Assembly: GCA_030285985.1 (NCBI GenBank) | Contig: CP127384.1 | Span: 1,662,501-1,726,500 of the forward strand | Direction: 5' to 3' | DNA from: Aquidulcibacter paucihalophilus | GTDB taxonomy: Bacteria > Pseudomonadota > Alphaproteobacteria > Caulobacterales > Caulobacteraceae | Length of the DNA: 64,000 bases | Shown: in pieces, positions 36,692 through 44,214 of the stretch | How positions within the stretch are numbered: the first letter of the stretch is position 1 | Layout: the number at the start of each line of letters is the position of its first letter | Program-made: the position numbers and the translations under genes | The notes under the pieces: generated by a model | What the model was told of the DNA's origin: nothing | Seen by the model: the letters and a program-made list of their open reading frames with translations, nothing else | Databases searched by the model: none

Positions 36692-39175
36692 TCAACTCAA
36701 TCGACGGACGATTCGTGTTATGTCTCTCCGCCGCTCGCTCGCATTTTCGGCGTACACTGCCTCATCGTAGAGAGTGTCCACTAAGGCCCGGCCGTTTAGG
36801 CCTGCTCGTTTGAGAGCGACCGCTAGGCTGTAGAATGCTCGGTTACCGGCGCCGATGCCTTGGCCGGCCGACCGCCAACCGTTGATGGCCGCGGCCCTCT
36901 TGGACTCGCTTACCCCAGCATTCGCACTCGCCGGTCGTACAACACGCAGCTTGTCGGAGCCACCGCCGCAACTCAACGCACTGCTTTCATTGGGATCAGC
37001 GACTGGACGATCAGGAGCTTCTCCGATGCCGTGCTCAACCGCCCATTTAATCCAGTTCGCGGGCTCAAGCGGGCTACGCTCATCTCCAGTGAAGTCGCAG
37101 AAAAACGAACCTTTGGGATGGGCGGCCTGAGACGGGAGATAGAAGAGGCTGGACGCAGTGAGTTTTGAAAGATCGAAGCCGTGAGTAAGCCTTTTCATTA
37201 CCCTCGGCCGCGCCGCCAGTTCATCCGGGGTCCAGTAGCCAGCCCTGTTTAACCGATAGAGTATTTCCCCCAAAACCAGTCCATAGGCCTCCTTCGACAT
37301 CGCCTCAGTGGTCGGAATGAAGGCTCTCCACCGGGGGCGATCTGGCGTAGACGAGAAGGTGTTCCAGACCACGACCCTCTGGCGCGGCATCAGTAGGGCG
37401 AACTCCTCGGGAGTGAGATCGCCGCCGTCGTTGTCTAACCAGATTCCCCTCAAGTGACGGACATTTTTAAGTCCACGGGACGTTCTTTCGTCCATCTCGG
37501 GATCAAAATGGGCGGGGCTAATTAGACCCGCCTCTTCCTTCCTATCGAGCCGTGTCTGATGAATGGCGCGGAGGCCCTGGATGAAGGAATCCGCATCCGT
37601 GTAATCGATGTGGGCCAACGGTTCGGATTCGTAGATCGAGGCAAATGCAGTCCCACCAGATTGAGACACGGTACTGCCCCCACCTGCCAGGCTGCGGACT
37701 TCAGCCGCAAGATCAGGGTAGTCCGCCGCCAGCACGTCGTTGCCGTTGAGCACCCCTTGTTGGATCAGGAGGTCGATTCCGCGTTTGCGGCGACTGGCCT
37801 TCTGCCGTTCCACCTGATTGTCATGGAGCTTGGGTCGGCCCGGCTTGCCTTTTCTGGTCGCGAGCGGGGTGCCCGTCAGCGGTGCGACCGTGGCACCAGG
37901 GAACTTTGCGGCCAACCAATGGGCGGTGTCGGAATCCATAACGATGACGCGCTTTGGCTCACGGCAGCTGGGGTCCCGGATCGATGACCGCATCACCGCC
38001 TGATAGACGGCTGACCAGTAGTGGTTGGTCCTGACCGCCGTGCCGTCGATGCCCCGTTCTTCCAAGAAGGCGAACTGGCAGCTTCGGGGATTAAGGGCCG
38101 AGAGAACTACGGTCGTGTGGACGTGCTGAAACTGGTTCAGCCCGTGGGTCGAGTTGGGCAGTCGCGTCGCGCGGGAAGCGGGGAAGAAATCGTCATCGAG
38201 ATCGTTGTTGCCCAGCCAGAGGAATGCCTCGTCACCCACGACTTGCTCGACACAGCGGCGTACGTGATCGAGCACAGTTCCATCGCCGCCGTTCTCATCG
38301 ACGGCACGGCTGCGGAAGCGCTTCGACCACGGCTCGTCGCTCACGTAGTTGATGGTAATTAAGCCCCCGCCATCGTGGGTTTGGTATCGAAGTGGGAGGT
38401 TCTTCATCGGCTGGAAATCGACGCCTTGGTCCTTCCACAGCCGGTACAGGAGCGACTCCTCGAAGCACGCGCCCGCCATGATGACCTTCCCGAATCCTTC
38501 GAAGATCGACGGGCGCAGCAGTGAGAACGCCTGGAGGCGTTGGCGATCACGGGCGCCGGCCCGCATCTCTTGGAACTGTGTGTCGAGCACCCAAGTGTCC
38601 CAATGGGGCGAGATCACGCGCTGACAGAAGGATTGGAAGACCCTCCAGATGTCATCGCCGTGCTTGTTCTCCGCCATCGCCGCCAGCGTCATCCTGGCCG
38701 CCTCGTCTACGGGCCTAATCAGCGCGTAGCGCCCATCGTCCACGCAGTCGGCCGTGACCAAGGGGAAGAGGCATCTAGCCGTCTCAGGGAGGGCGAATTC
38801 GTCGAACGCATCTACGTGCGGGATTTCATCGACGATGAGAGTCCAGTCCTGCTTGCGCTCGAAATACGGCAGGCGGAGCAACGCCTGCTGGGTCACCAGG
38901 AGTACCTCGCCGCGATCCCCCGCATGCTCCGAATGCGCGATGATCGACGCGACGGGTGAATCGCAGTTTCCGCCATGGATGGGCCGCAGGGGAATCTCGG
39001 GCAGGGTGCCGAACTCATCCGCGACAGTGTTGTCGATCAGGAGTTTGGATGGCTGGGCGATGACGATCTTGGCACCCTGCATGGCGCCTTTATGGGCGTA
39101 ACGGCTTAGCCGATAGGTCTTCCCAGCCCCCGCTAAGGCACCGAGGTAGTCGATGATCTTGTGTTCTGGCTGCAT
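36692..39175 (-). CDS. Helicase-primase fusion protein (element replication protein)
   Basis: An 827-residue protein with two parts. Residues 1-450 look like a DEAD-type SF2 helicase: Walker A GALAGAGKT (12-20), Walker B LIVDEIPH (113-120) and a later GTPLATRKGKPGRP basic segment. Residues 575-700 look like an archaeo-eukaryotic-type primase: WLDNDGG with the D-x-D metal site (581-583), then NTFSSTPDRPRWRAFIP (605-621). The last 50 residues (GNRAFYSLAVALKRAG...) resemble PriCT tails. Helicase-before-primase order is unusual. It probably replicates the integrated element; the assignment is by motif only. Confidence 0.65.
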   Translation of the reverse strand: MQPEHKIIDYLGALAGAGKTYRLSRYAHKGAMQGAKIVIAQPSKLLIDNTVADEFGTLPEIPLRPIHGGNCDSPVASIIAHSEHAGDRGEVLLVTQQALLRLPYFERKQDWTLIVDEIPHVDAFDEFALPETARCLFPLVTADCVDDGRYALIRPVDEAARMTLAAMAENKHGDDIWRVFQSFCQRVISPHWDTWVLDTQFQEMRAGARDRQRLQAFSLLRPSIFEGFGKVIMAGACFEESLLYRLWKDQGVDFQPMKNLPLRYQTHDGGGLITINYVSDEPWSKRFRSRAVDENGGDGTVLDHVRRCVEQVVGDEAFLWLGNNDLDDDFFPASRATRLPNSTHGLNQFQHVHTTVVLSALNPRSCQFAFLEERGIDGTAVRTNHYWSAVYQAVMRSSIRDPSCREPKRVIVMDSDTAHWLAAKFPGATVAPLTGTPLATRKGKPGRPKLHDNQVERQKASRRKRGIDLLIQQGVLNGNDVLAADYPDLAAEVRSLAGGGSTVSQSGGTAFASIYESEPLAHIDYTDADSFIQGLRAIHQTRLDRKEEAGLISPAHFDPEMDERTSRGLKNVRHLRGIWLDNDGGDLTPEEFALLMPRQRVVVWNTFSSTPDRPRWRAFIPTTEAMSKEAYGLVLGEILYRLNRAGYWTPDELAARPRVMKRLTHGFDLSKLTASSLFYLPSQAAHPKGSFFCDFTGDERSPLEPANWIKWAVEHGIGEAPDRPVADPNESSALSCGGGSDKLRVVRPASANAGVSESKRAAAINGWRSAGQGIGAGNRAFYSLAVALKRAGLNGRALVDTLYDEAVYAENASERRRDITRIVRRLS

Positions 39176-39377
39176 GATGCCCCTTGATGAAAAATACCCG
39201 CCAAGGGATGGTGGTGCTGACGGGCATTCTCAGAAGATTCATGCGTTTTAGTAGACGCAGTTGGTCGCGATAACTTCCTTGCCAGACACTGAACCATCCG
39301 AGTCCGCGTCAGGTTCTAACCACAACTTGGCCTCAGTAGTATTTATATCATCCCGGCTATGTCAGGACCTAAATGTT

Positions 39378-39974
39378 TTATATGATTAGATGGGATACTT
39401 GATTAGCGTCCAGGGATGCGATCACCTCGGCCCAGGCGAGCTTGAACATCACCGCGTCCAAGTGATCGGGGATCAGGATGAGGACGTTGCTGTGTGAATT
39501 ATCGACGGCCACAAGTGCCCGCTCGCTCGGCAGGTTGTCGGTGAGCCGGTCATCAATCTGGTCCAACAGGTCTCGCTTCCACTTATGGAAGGTGCCGGGA
39601 GTCTGGTCGTTCCGGTAGCCACGGATGGTGAAGACGGACGATCCCGGCACCGCGACCAGAGCGGCCCAGGGGCGGCTGCGCGACACTGACATCATGAGAC
39701 ATGATCCGGGGCGTGGGTGCTGCAAGGTGACCTCGCGAAGCGGTCTGCCCGGCCATACGAACAGGCACGGCTCAAGCGCAGCCTTGAGAACGGGTTGTAG
39801 AGTATTTACGATTTCAACGTCCCACCGTCTTGTGTGGGCTGAGGTAGGGCAGCGTATGAACTCACGGAATCCGACCGTCAACAGGTTTTTTGAGAACGCG
39901 GAATTGCGCGTCAAGCAATAAGTCCTACAGTTATCTGTTCTGCGAGTGCCCGTTTGCAGAAACGCGCGATCCAA
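39378..39974 (-). CDS. Orphan protein of the integrated element
   Basis: A frame of up to 198 residues from a TTG at 39974; the first 50 or so residues are low-complexity and the true start may be an internal TTG near 39886. The C-terminal 130 residues have regular strand/helix alternation (WAALVAVPGSSVFTIRGY, ERALVAVDNSHSNVLILIP) and look like a genuine fold. No family is recognised. It follows a 63-residue frame with only 4 bp between them. Confidence 0.45.
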   Translation of the reverse strand: MDRAFLQTGTRRTDNCRTYCLTRNSAFSKNLLTVGFREFIRCPTSAHTRRWDVEIVNTLQPVLKAALEPCLFVWPGRPLREVTLQHPRPGSCLMMSVSRSRPWAALVAVPGSSVFTIRGYRNDQTPGTFHKWKRDLLDQIDDRLTDNLPSERALVAVDNSHSNVLILIPDHLDAVMFKLAWAEVIASLDANQVSHLII

Positions 39975-39978
39975 CGTC

Positions 39979-40170
39979 TCAAGACGACTGACATTCTGTG
40001 TAGGCTAAGCGGCTTCCCCGGTCCGCCGGGTCTCTGCCACCAGTTGCGACCACATCGAAATTACCCTCGAACCCTTCCAGCGGCAGGAACGTGTTCACCA
40101 GCCCTTGGCTGTGAGTCGGTTGTTTGCTGACCTCGGATTTGGAGACGTGTGATGTTGAAATTTCGGTCAC
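39979..40170 (-). CDS. Possible 63-residue orphan protein
   Basis: A GTG at 40170 preceded by AGAGAGG at good spacing opens a 63-codon frame (MTEISTSHVSKSEVSK...). No homology is recognised and the composition is neutral. It is kept because the ribosome-binding site is strong and the next frame on the same strand begins 4 bp after its stop. It could also be chance. Confidence 0.35.
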   Translation of the reverse strand: MTEISTSHVSKSEVSKQPTHSQGLVNTFLPLEGFEGNFDVVATGGRDPADRGSRLAYTECQSS

Positions 40171-40643
40171 GAAATCCCTCTCTATAAGGGGATTACGTCG
40201 CAAGAATTTGGGGTTCGTTTGGTCGGAGCGACGACCTCAACTACGTCTTGGCCGCCACGCTGTTTCTGAGAACGCGGCGATGTCTCGGCAGGGCGAGGAC
40301 CGCAGCGCAGCGAGGACCGCAGGCCGTCCGCCGGGGCGTCGAGGCAGGTGGGCGCGCGAACCGGACGGCATGCCGTCCGGTGCAAGCGAACGCCTTGAGA
40401 TGATCTGGCACCATTCGACGACCCGGCTTCGGCACCATGTCGGGCAGCCTAATCGTCCGCCGGCACTGTCGCCGGTGCCGTCGTCGCCGCCTTCGTCGCC
40501 AGCCGACCCGCGGCAAGTCTAAAGGGGTGTTCTTCCAAACCCCCCGAAAACGCGCCCCGCAAACCCAGTCGTGGCGGGACCGCCTTACCCCCGTTTTTCT
40601 CGTTCTCGACTTCATCCGTTTGCAGGGACAGGTTAATCGCGCC
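40171..40643. other. Gene-free GC-rich segment with palindrome and direct repeats
   Basis: No credible gene on either strand. It holds a 13-bp direct repeat GCGAGGACCGCAG at 40293-40305 and 40310-40322, a 20-bp perfect palindrome at 40361-40380, and a GCCGGCACTGTCGCCGGTGC hairpin near 40458. It sits beside a serine recombinase gene, so it may contain a recombination site, an origin or a transcript with strong structure. Confidence 0.5.
40361..40380. repeat. 20-bp perfect palindrome
   Basis: CCGGACGGCATGCCGTCCGG equals its own reverse complement. It lies 840 bp upstream of the serine recombinase start codon, in a gene-free segment; function unknown. Confidence 0.85.
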
Positions 40644-41123
40644 TCAGCCGAGGTAGGCGATGGGATCGAACTCCGGTCCTCTGAACGAGATCGAGTTCAG
40701 GTAGGCGTGGCCCGGAGTGATCCAGCGCGCGTTCGCGCCCATCGACGTGATGGTCCCGGCCGCCATAGCCGTGCCCACCTGCCAACACACCTCGGGCGGC
40801 AAGAAGCCGCCGACCTCGAACCTGCTCTTGGTGGCCTGGATGCTGCCCACGGCCAAGACGGGCTCGGGTGGCTTCCGACAACGCGCGTCACTGCCCGCCG
40901 CCAGGCTGTCACGCGCGAAGAACATGGCCTCGGCCTCCCGACCCTTGAAGAGATCCGGCGATATGCATTCGACCAGGAAGCTAAGCGACTGGTGCTCGTC
41001 GTAGGGATCTTCGATCCGCCGATCATGCTGGAGGCTGAACGTGTAGGTGGCCGAAGGACGGCGCACCCAGAAGACGAACTCGTCGTAGCGAACCGTGGGT
41101 GCGCGGGACCGGCCAGCCATCAT
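40644..41123 (-). CDS. Orphan protein divergent from the serine recombinase
   Basis: A 159-residue soluble protein with no recognised family. It has a strand-rich N-terminal part (VRYDEFVFWVRRPSATYTFSL), a CISPDLFKGREAEAMFFA stretch and a C-terminal PEFDPIAYLG. GGAGAGG two to five bases upstream supports an ATG at 41123 or 41120. It diverges from the recombinase gene with about 95 bp between starts. Confidence 0.55.
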   Translation of the reverse strand: MMAGRSRAPTVRYDEFVFWVRRPSATYTFSLQHDRRIEDPYDEHQSLSFLVECISPDLFKGREAEAMFFARDSLAAGSDARCRKPPEPVLAVGSIQATKSRFEVGGFLPPEVCWQVGTAMAAGTITSMGANARWITPGHAYLNSISFRGPEFDPIAYLG

Positions 41124-41217
41124 CACCTCTCCATGCCAGTTCTCGTTGACGCCCTGCCGAACTGTGAGAGTCTGGCGTTCTTCCAACAGCCAATAGGAGA
41201 ACGCTCTGACCAAGCGG

Positions 41218-41832
41218 GTGGCAATCTATGCTCGTGTCTCGACGGCCGACAAGAACCAGACCGTCGAGAACCAACTCCGCGATCTCTTGGCCGTGGCTGC
41301 GCGCCAAGACTGGGAAATCGTCGCCACCTTCACCGACGAGGGCATCTCGGGTTCGAAGGGCCGGGACAAGCGCCCTGCGTTCGATGCGCTGTTGAAGGGC
41401 GTGGCTCGGCGCGACTTCGATCAGATCTTGACGTGGAGCGTGGACCGCCTCGGCCGGAGCTTGCCTGACCTTGTGACCTTCCTGAACGACATTCAGTCCA
41501 AGAATGTGGACTTGTATCTGCACCAGCAGGGGGTCGACACTTCGACCCCCAGCGGCCGCATGATGTTCCAGATGCTTAGCGTCTTCGCCGAGTTCGAGCG
41601 AGCCATCATCCGTGAGCGAATCTTGGCTGGGCTTCGCAGGACCAACCGAAAGAGCGGTCGCAGACCGATGTCGGACGACCGTGTCAAGGCGATTAAGGCC
41701 TCGCTGCTCAGCGGCCAGGGCATTCGCGCCACCGCTCGGCAACACAGCGCGTCGACGACAACCGTCACGTCGATTAAGCGCACAATTTGTTCCTTTGATG
41801 TACAGCAAGTTGCCGCTGATGTCTTCGGCTAG
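41218..41832 (+). CDS. Serine recombinase (resolvase/invertase family)
   Basis: A 204-residue small serine recombinase. The catalytic serine is Ser8 in IYARVST, followed by the Arg-rich SVDRLGRSLPDLV motif, the long E-helix (MMFQMLSVFAEFERAIIRERI) and a C-terminal helix-turn-helix (GQGIRATARQHSASTTTVTSIKR). It should act on short dimer sites for resolution or inversion. GTG at 41218 is the start. The gene is near a palindrome/repeat segment that could hold its site. Confidence 0.9.
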   Translation: MAIYARVSTADKNQTVENQLRDLLAVAARQDWEIVATFTDEGISGSKGRDKRPAFDALLKGVARRDFDQILTWSVDRLGRSLPDLVTFLNDIQSKNVDLYLHQQGVDTSTPSGRMMFQMLSVFAEFERAIIRERILAGLRRTNRKSGRRPMSDDRVKAIKASLLSGQGIRATARQHSASTTTVTSIKRTICSFDVQQVAADVFG

Positions 41833-42022
41833 GCCTCAAACGACAAGAGTGCCTCTGGACCGCTGGGAGCGGGCATGATCGTCCGTAATTGACTCATAGC
41901 GGCGGTTGGGAACGTCCGCTCTCAGGCATCTGCCGTGGGTGGTCCGGCCGAACCTCTATTGGCGCATTCCGGTCTCGGGAGATGTAGAGTGGATAGCGGG
42001 GCCTCTTTCGTGGGAGGTGGCC

Positions 42023-42649
42023 ATGGGCCAGCCCGATCTATTCCGAATGCCCCGCAAACCTTGGAACGCTGGCCGCATGACTGGAGCGAAAGCTCCCCTC
42101 AAGCCGAAGCATATTTGGGCGATCCGCCAGCATTTGAAGTCGCTCGGGTCGGTCCGGGACCTGGCGATGTTCAACACCGCTCTGGACGCAAAACTCAGGG
42201 GCTGCGACCTCGTCAAGCTGCGGCTCGCCGATATCGCCCACGGCGGCGTCATTCGTCAGCGCTCCACAATCGTCCAGCAGAAGACCGGTCGACCCGTACC
42301 GTTTGAGATCACAGAGCCAGCGAGGGAAGCGCTGACGCAATGGCTCGACCTCCGGGGTCGGCGGCCGGACGAGTGGCTGTTCCCAAGCCGCAGCCACGCC
42401 GGCCGACATATCGGAACGCGCCAGTACGCGCGCCTCGTCGATCGCTAGGTTCGCATGATCGACCTCAACCCGAGTGGGTACGGCACGCACAGTCTGCGAC
42501 GAACCAAAGTGGCGCTGATTTACAAGAAGACCGGAAACCTCCGCGCCTGCCAGCTGCTCCTAGGTCACGGCAAGCTGGAAAGCACAGTCAGATACCTCGG
42601 CATCGAGGTCGACGACGCTCTGGAGATTTCCGAGCAGATCGATCTGTAG
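42023..42649 (+). pseudogene. Tyrosine recombinase interrupted by an in-frame amber codon
   Basis: The reading frame from ATG 42023 (GGGAGG upstream) gives the N-terminal and core parts of a short tyrosine recombinase (RDLAMFNTALDAKLRGCDLVKLRLADI, with Arg I). It meets TAG at 42446-42448, then continues in the same frame with THSLRRTKVALIYKKTGNLRACQLLLGHGKLESTVRYLGI, which holds H-x-x-R, GH and the Tyr. In intact homologues the interrupted position is within ARLV-x-x-W-V, so TGG to TAG is the likely change. Catalytic residues lie after the stop, so it is inactive unless suppressed. Confidence 0.8.
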
Positions 42650-42763
42650 GCCGCGGTGGGTCCGTCAGAAAGCGGACCCACCAAGGGTCTCTTTCGGGGG
42701 GGAAGCCGACATTCGGCCTGCTACTCCTTTGGGGTGCACTGTGCGCTTGGGAGGACTGACGGG

Positions 42764-43126
42764 ATGCTTGTCGTTTCGGTTGTGCCGTTCAGTCCGGGCG
42801 ATGAATCTGCGGTCGTGACGGTGACCGACGGAATCCACACCTGCAGAGCTTTTTGTTGGCCCTGCGACCTTCAATCAGGGTCGGAGGTGGTTGAGCCACT
42901 CCAGTTTTTTGATGAGAGCGGGCTGATGTTCACGTGGGAAACGGAACCTCGGCTGGAAAGCACGAGCGGCGAAGGCTTCGCTCACCGAGGCGTCGCTCAG
43001 GTTGTTGATGCGCGCGCGGGGCTATTGGCGGTGGGCAACTTGGCTCTGCAGACCGATCATCTCCCCGCAGGTATTTCGTCCGGAGATATGGTCGAGTTTG
43101 AGTGCGTGCGTATTGACCTGCGCTGA
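42764..43126 (+). CDS. Orphan protein downstream of the broken recombinase
   Basis: A 120-residue protein with no recognised domain, mainly predicted strands (LVVSVVPFSPGDESAVVTVTDG, GLLAVGNLALQTDHLPAG). GGGAGG lies about 10 bases before the ATG at 42764. It sits at the presumed right edge of the element and is followed by a copy of the GTCCGC repeat at 43148. Confidence 0.5.
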   Translation: MLVVSVVPFSPGDESAVVTVTDGIHTCRAFCWPCDLQSGSEVVEPLQFFDESGLMFTWETEPRLESTSGEGFAHRGVAQVVDARAGLLAVGNLALQTDHLPAGISSGDMVEFECVRIDLR

Positions 43127-43147
43127 TCGACGGCCGCGCGACCGAAT

Positions 43148-43169
43148 GTCCGCAATGGGTCGGGAGCCG
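43148..43169 (+). repeat. Dispersed GTCCGC repeat, copy 1
   Basis: GTCCGCAATGGGTCGGGAGC matches the core of four copies at 60819-62290. A second half, AGCGGACGTCC, follows about 20 bp downstream, so the unit may fold back on itself. Confidence 0.7.
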
Positions 43170-43201
43170 CCGGTCGGCTGAAGGTGGTTAGCGGACGTCC
43201 T

Positions 43202-43375
43202 CTACTGGGTCAGTCGTGACGCCAAACCTGCCAGCAAGATCATGAGCAGTGGAATGACCAACTGCAAAACGAGGGTCCAGCCTTGGCGGGCCTCCCCCGT
43301 CGCCTCGTGGCGCAGTGAGGGCGTTTCCCAAGTTGCGCGCGTTAACGTGGGAAACGCGGAAATATTGACCTGCGC
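43202..43375 (-). CDS. Possible small tail-anchored membrane protein
   Basis: The ATG at 43375 (MAQVNISAFP) opens a 57-residue frame with a hydrophobic C-terminal segment (LVLQLVIPLLMILLAGL) that could be a tail anchor. No homology is recognised and the ribosome-binding site is weak. A longer start at 43462 also exists. Confidence 0.35.
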   Translation of the reverse strand, partial: AQVNISAFPTLTRATWETPSLRHEATGEARQGWTLVLQLVIPLLMILLAGLASRLTQ

Positions 43376-43489
43376 CATACCTGCAAACCCGCTGCAGGAG
43401 CGCTGCAGCAACCCTCTCGTTGCAGCCGTTTGTCGGGTCAATTCCCGAAACGCCACCATCACTTCGAATTCCGCGCGCGCTGGCAGAAC

Positions 43490-43873
43490 TCAGACCTCGT
43501 CAACGGCCGCTCGAAGATGCTCACCCACCCTTCGCGCGTGGCCCAGCAATTCGGCATTGTCGATCGCGCTCATCGAAGCCGCGGGATCAACGGCGAAAAC
43601 CTCGACGCCGCCTTCGGTCTGCTGGACGACCACATTGCAGGGCAGCATGACTCCGACATGGGGCTCCATCTTCAGGGCCTCATGCGCCATGACCGGGTTG
43701 CAGGCACCAAGGATCCGGTAGGGGCGGAAGTCCTCTCCGATCTTCGCCTTCAGCGTGGCATGGATATCGATCTCTGTGAGGACTCCGAAGCCGTGCTTCT
43801 GAAGCGCTGCGCGGGTGCGCTCCACGATGGTCTCGAAGTCGCCAGAAATCAGGCGGGCATGGAAATAGCTCAT
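43490..43873 (-). CDS. DUF302 domain protein
   Basis: A 127-residue protein of the DUF302 fold: FETIVERTRAALQKHGFGVLTEIDI, RPYRILGACNPVMAHEAL, and GVMLPCNVVVQQTEGG. These small alpha/beta proteins are common beside sulfur-metabolism and redox genes; their function is unknown. The two conserved Cys (GAC and LPC) could react with sulfur species. The start overlaps the ArsR stop codon by 4 bp, so it is the last gene of the RND operon. Confidence 0.88.
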   Translation of the reverse strand: MSYFHARLISGDFETIVERTRAALQKHGFGVLTEIDIHATLKAKIGEDFRPYRILGACNPVMAHEALKMEPHVGVMLPCNVVVQQTEGGVEVFAVDPAASMSAIDNAELLGHARRVGEHLRAAVDEV

Positions 43874-44214
43874 GATGTCCGGTCCTCGGGCTTGTCGCGG
43901 TAGATGTCGCAGAGCAGGGCGATAATGCGGGCCGCCGCCGGATCGGAGATGCCGTAGTAGATCGTCTGGGCGTCACGCCGCGGGGCAATGACACCGGCGT
44001 CACGCAGGCGGGCGAGATGCTGTGAACAGGCCGACTGCGACAGGCCCGCATAGGCGGCCAAATCTCCGACCGCGCACCCGCCCTCGCTGAGCCGGCACAT
44101 CAGCATCAACCTCTGTTCGTTGGCGAACAGCCGCAGGAGCCGGGCGGCCGGAGCCGCGCTGGCCTCGAGTTCGGCCAGGGCGGCGGCGTCCGGCGTGGGG
44201 AGGGCATCGCTCAT
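43870..44214 (-). CDS. ArsR-family regulator, BigR/SqrR-like persulfide sensor candidate
   Basis: A 114-residue winged-helix protein of the ArsR/SmtB family (CAVGDLAAYAGLSQSACSQHLARLRDAGVI). Cysteines lie at 40, 47, 63 and 102; Cys40 in the dimer helix and Cys102 in the last helix match the two thiols that form a polysulfide bridge in BigR/SqrR/YgaV. It lies between RND and DUF302 genes, with 4-nt overlaps on both sides, and faces an SQR gene across an inverted repeat, so it probably derepresses the set on sulfide stress. Confidence 0.82.
   Translation of the reverse strand: MSDALPTPDAAALAELEASAAPAARLLRLFANEQRLMLMCRLSEGGCAVGDLAAYAGLSQSACSQHLARLRDAGVIAPRRDAQTIYYGISDPAAARIIALLCDIYRDKPEDRTS

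Noticed and set aside
40124..40615. Overlapping plus- and minus-strand frames in the palindrome region
   Set aside because: Low-complexity Arg/Pro-rich translations on both strands, no start signals; the DNA repeats explain the open frames.
41023..41808. 261-codon frame antisense to the serine recombinase
   Set aside because: The plus strand has the intact catalytic motifs of a resolvase; the antisense frame has no recognisable feature.
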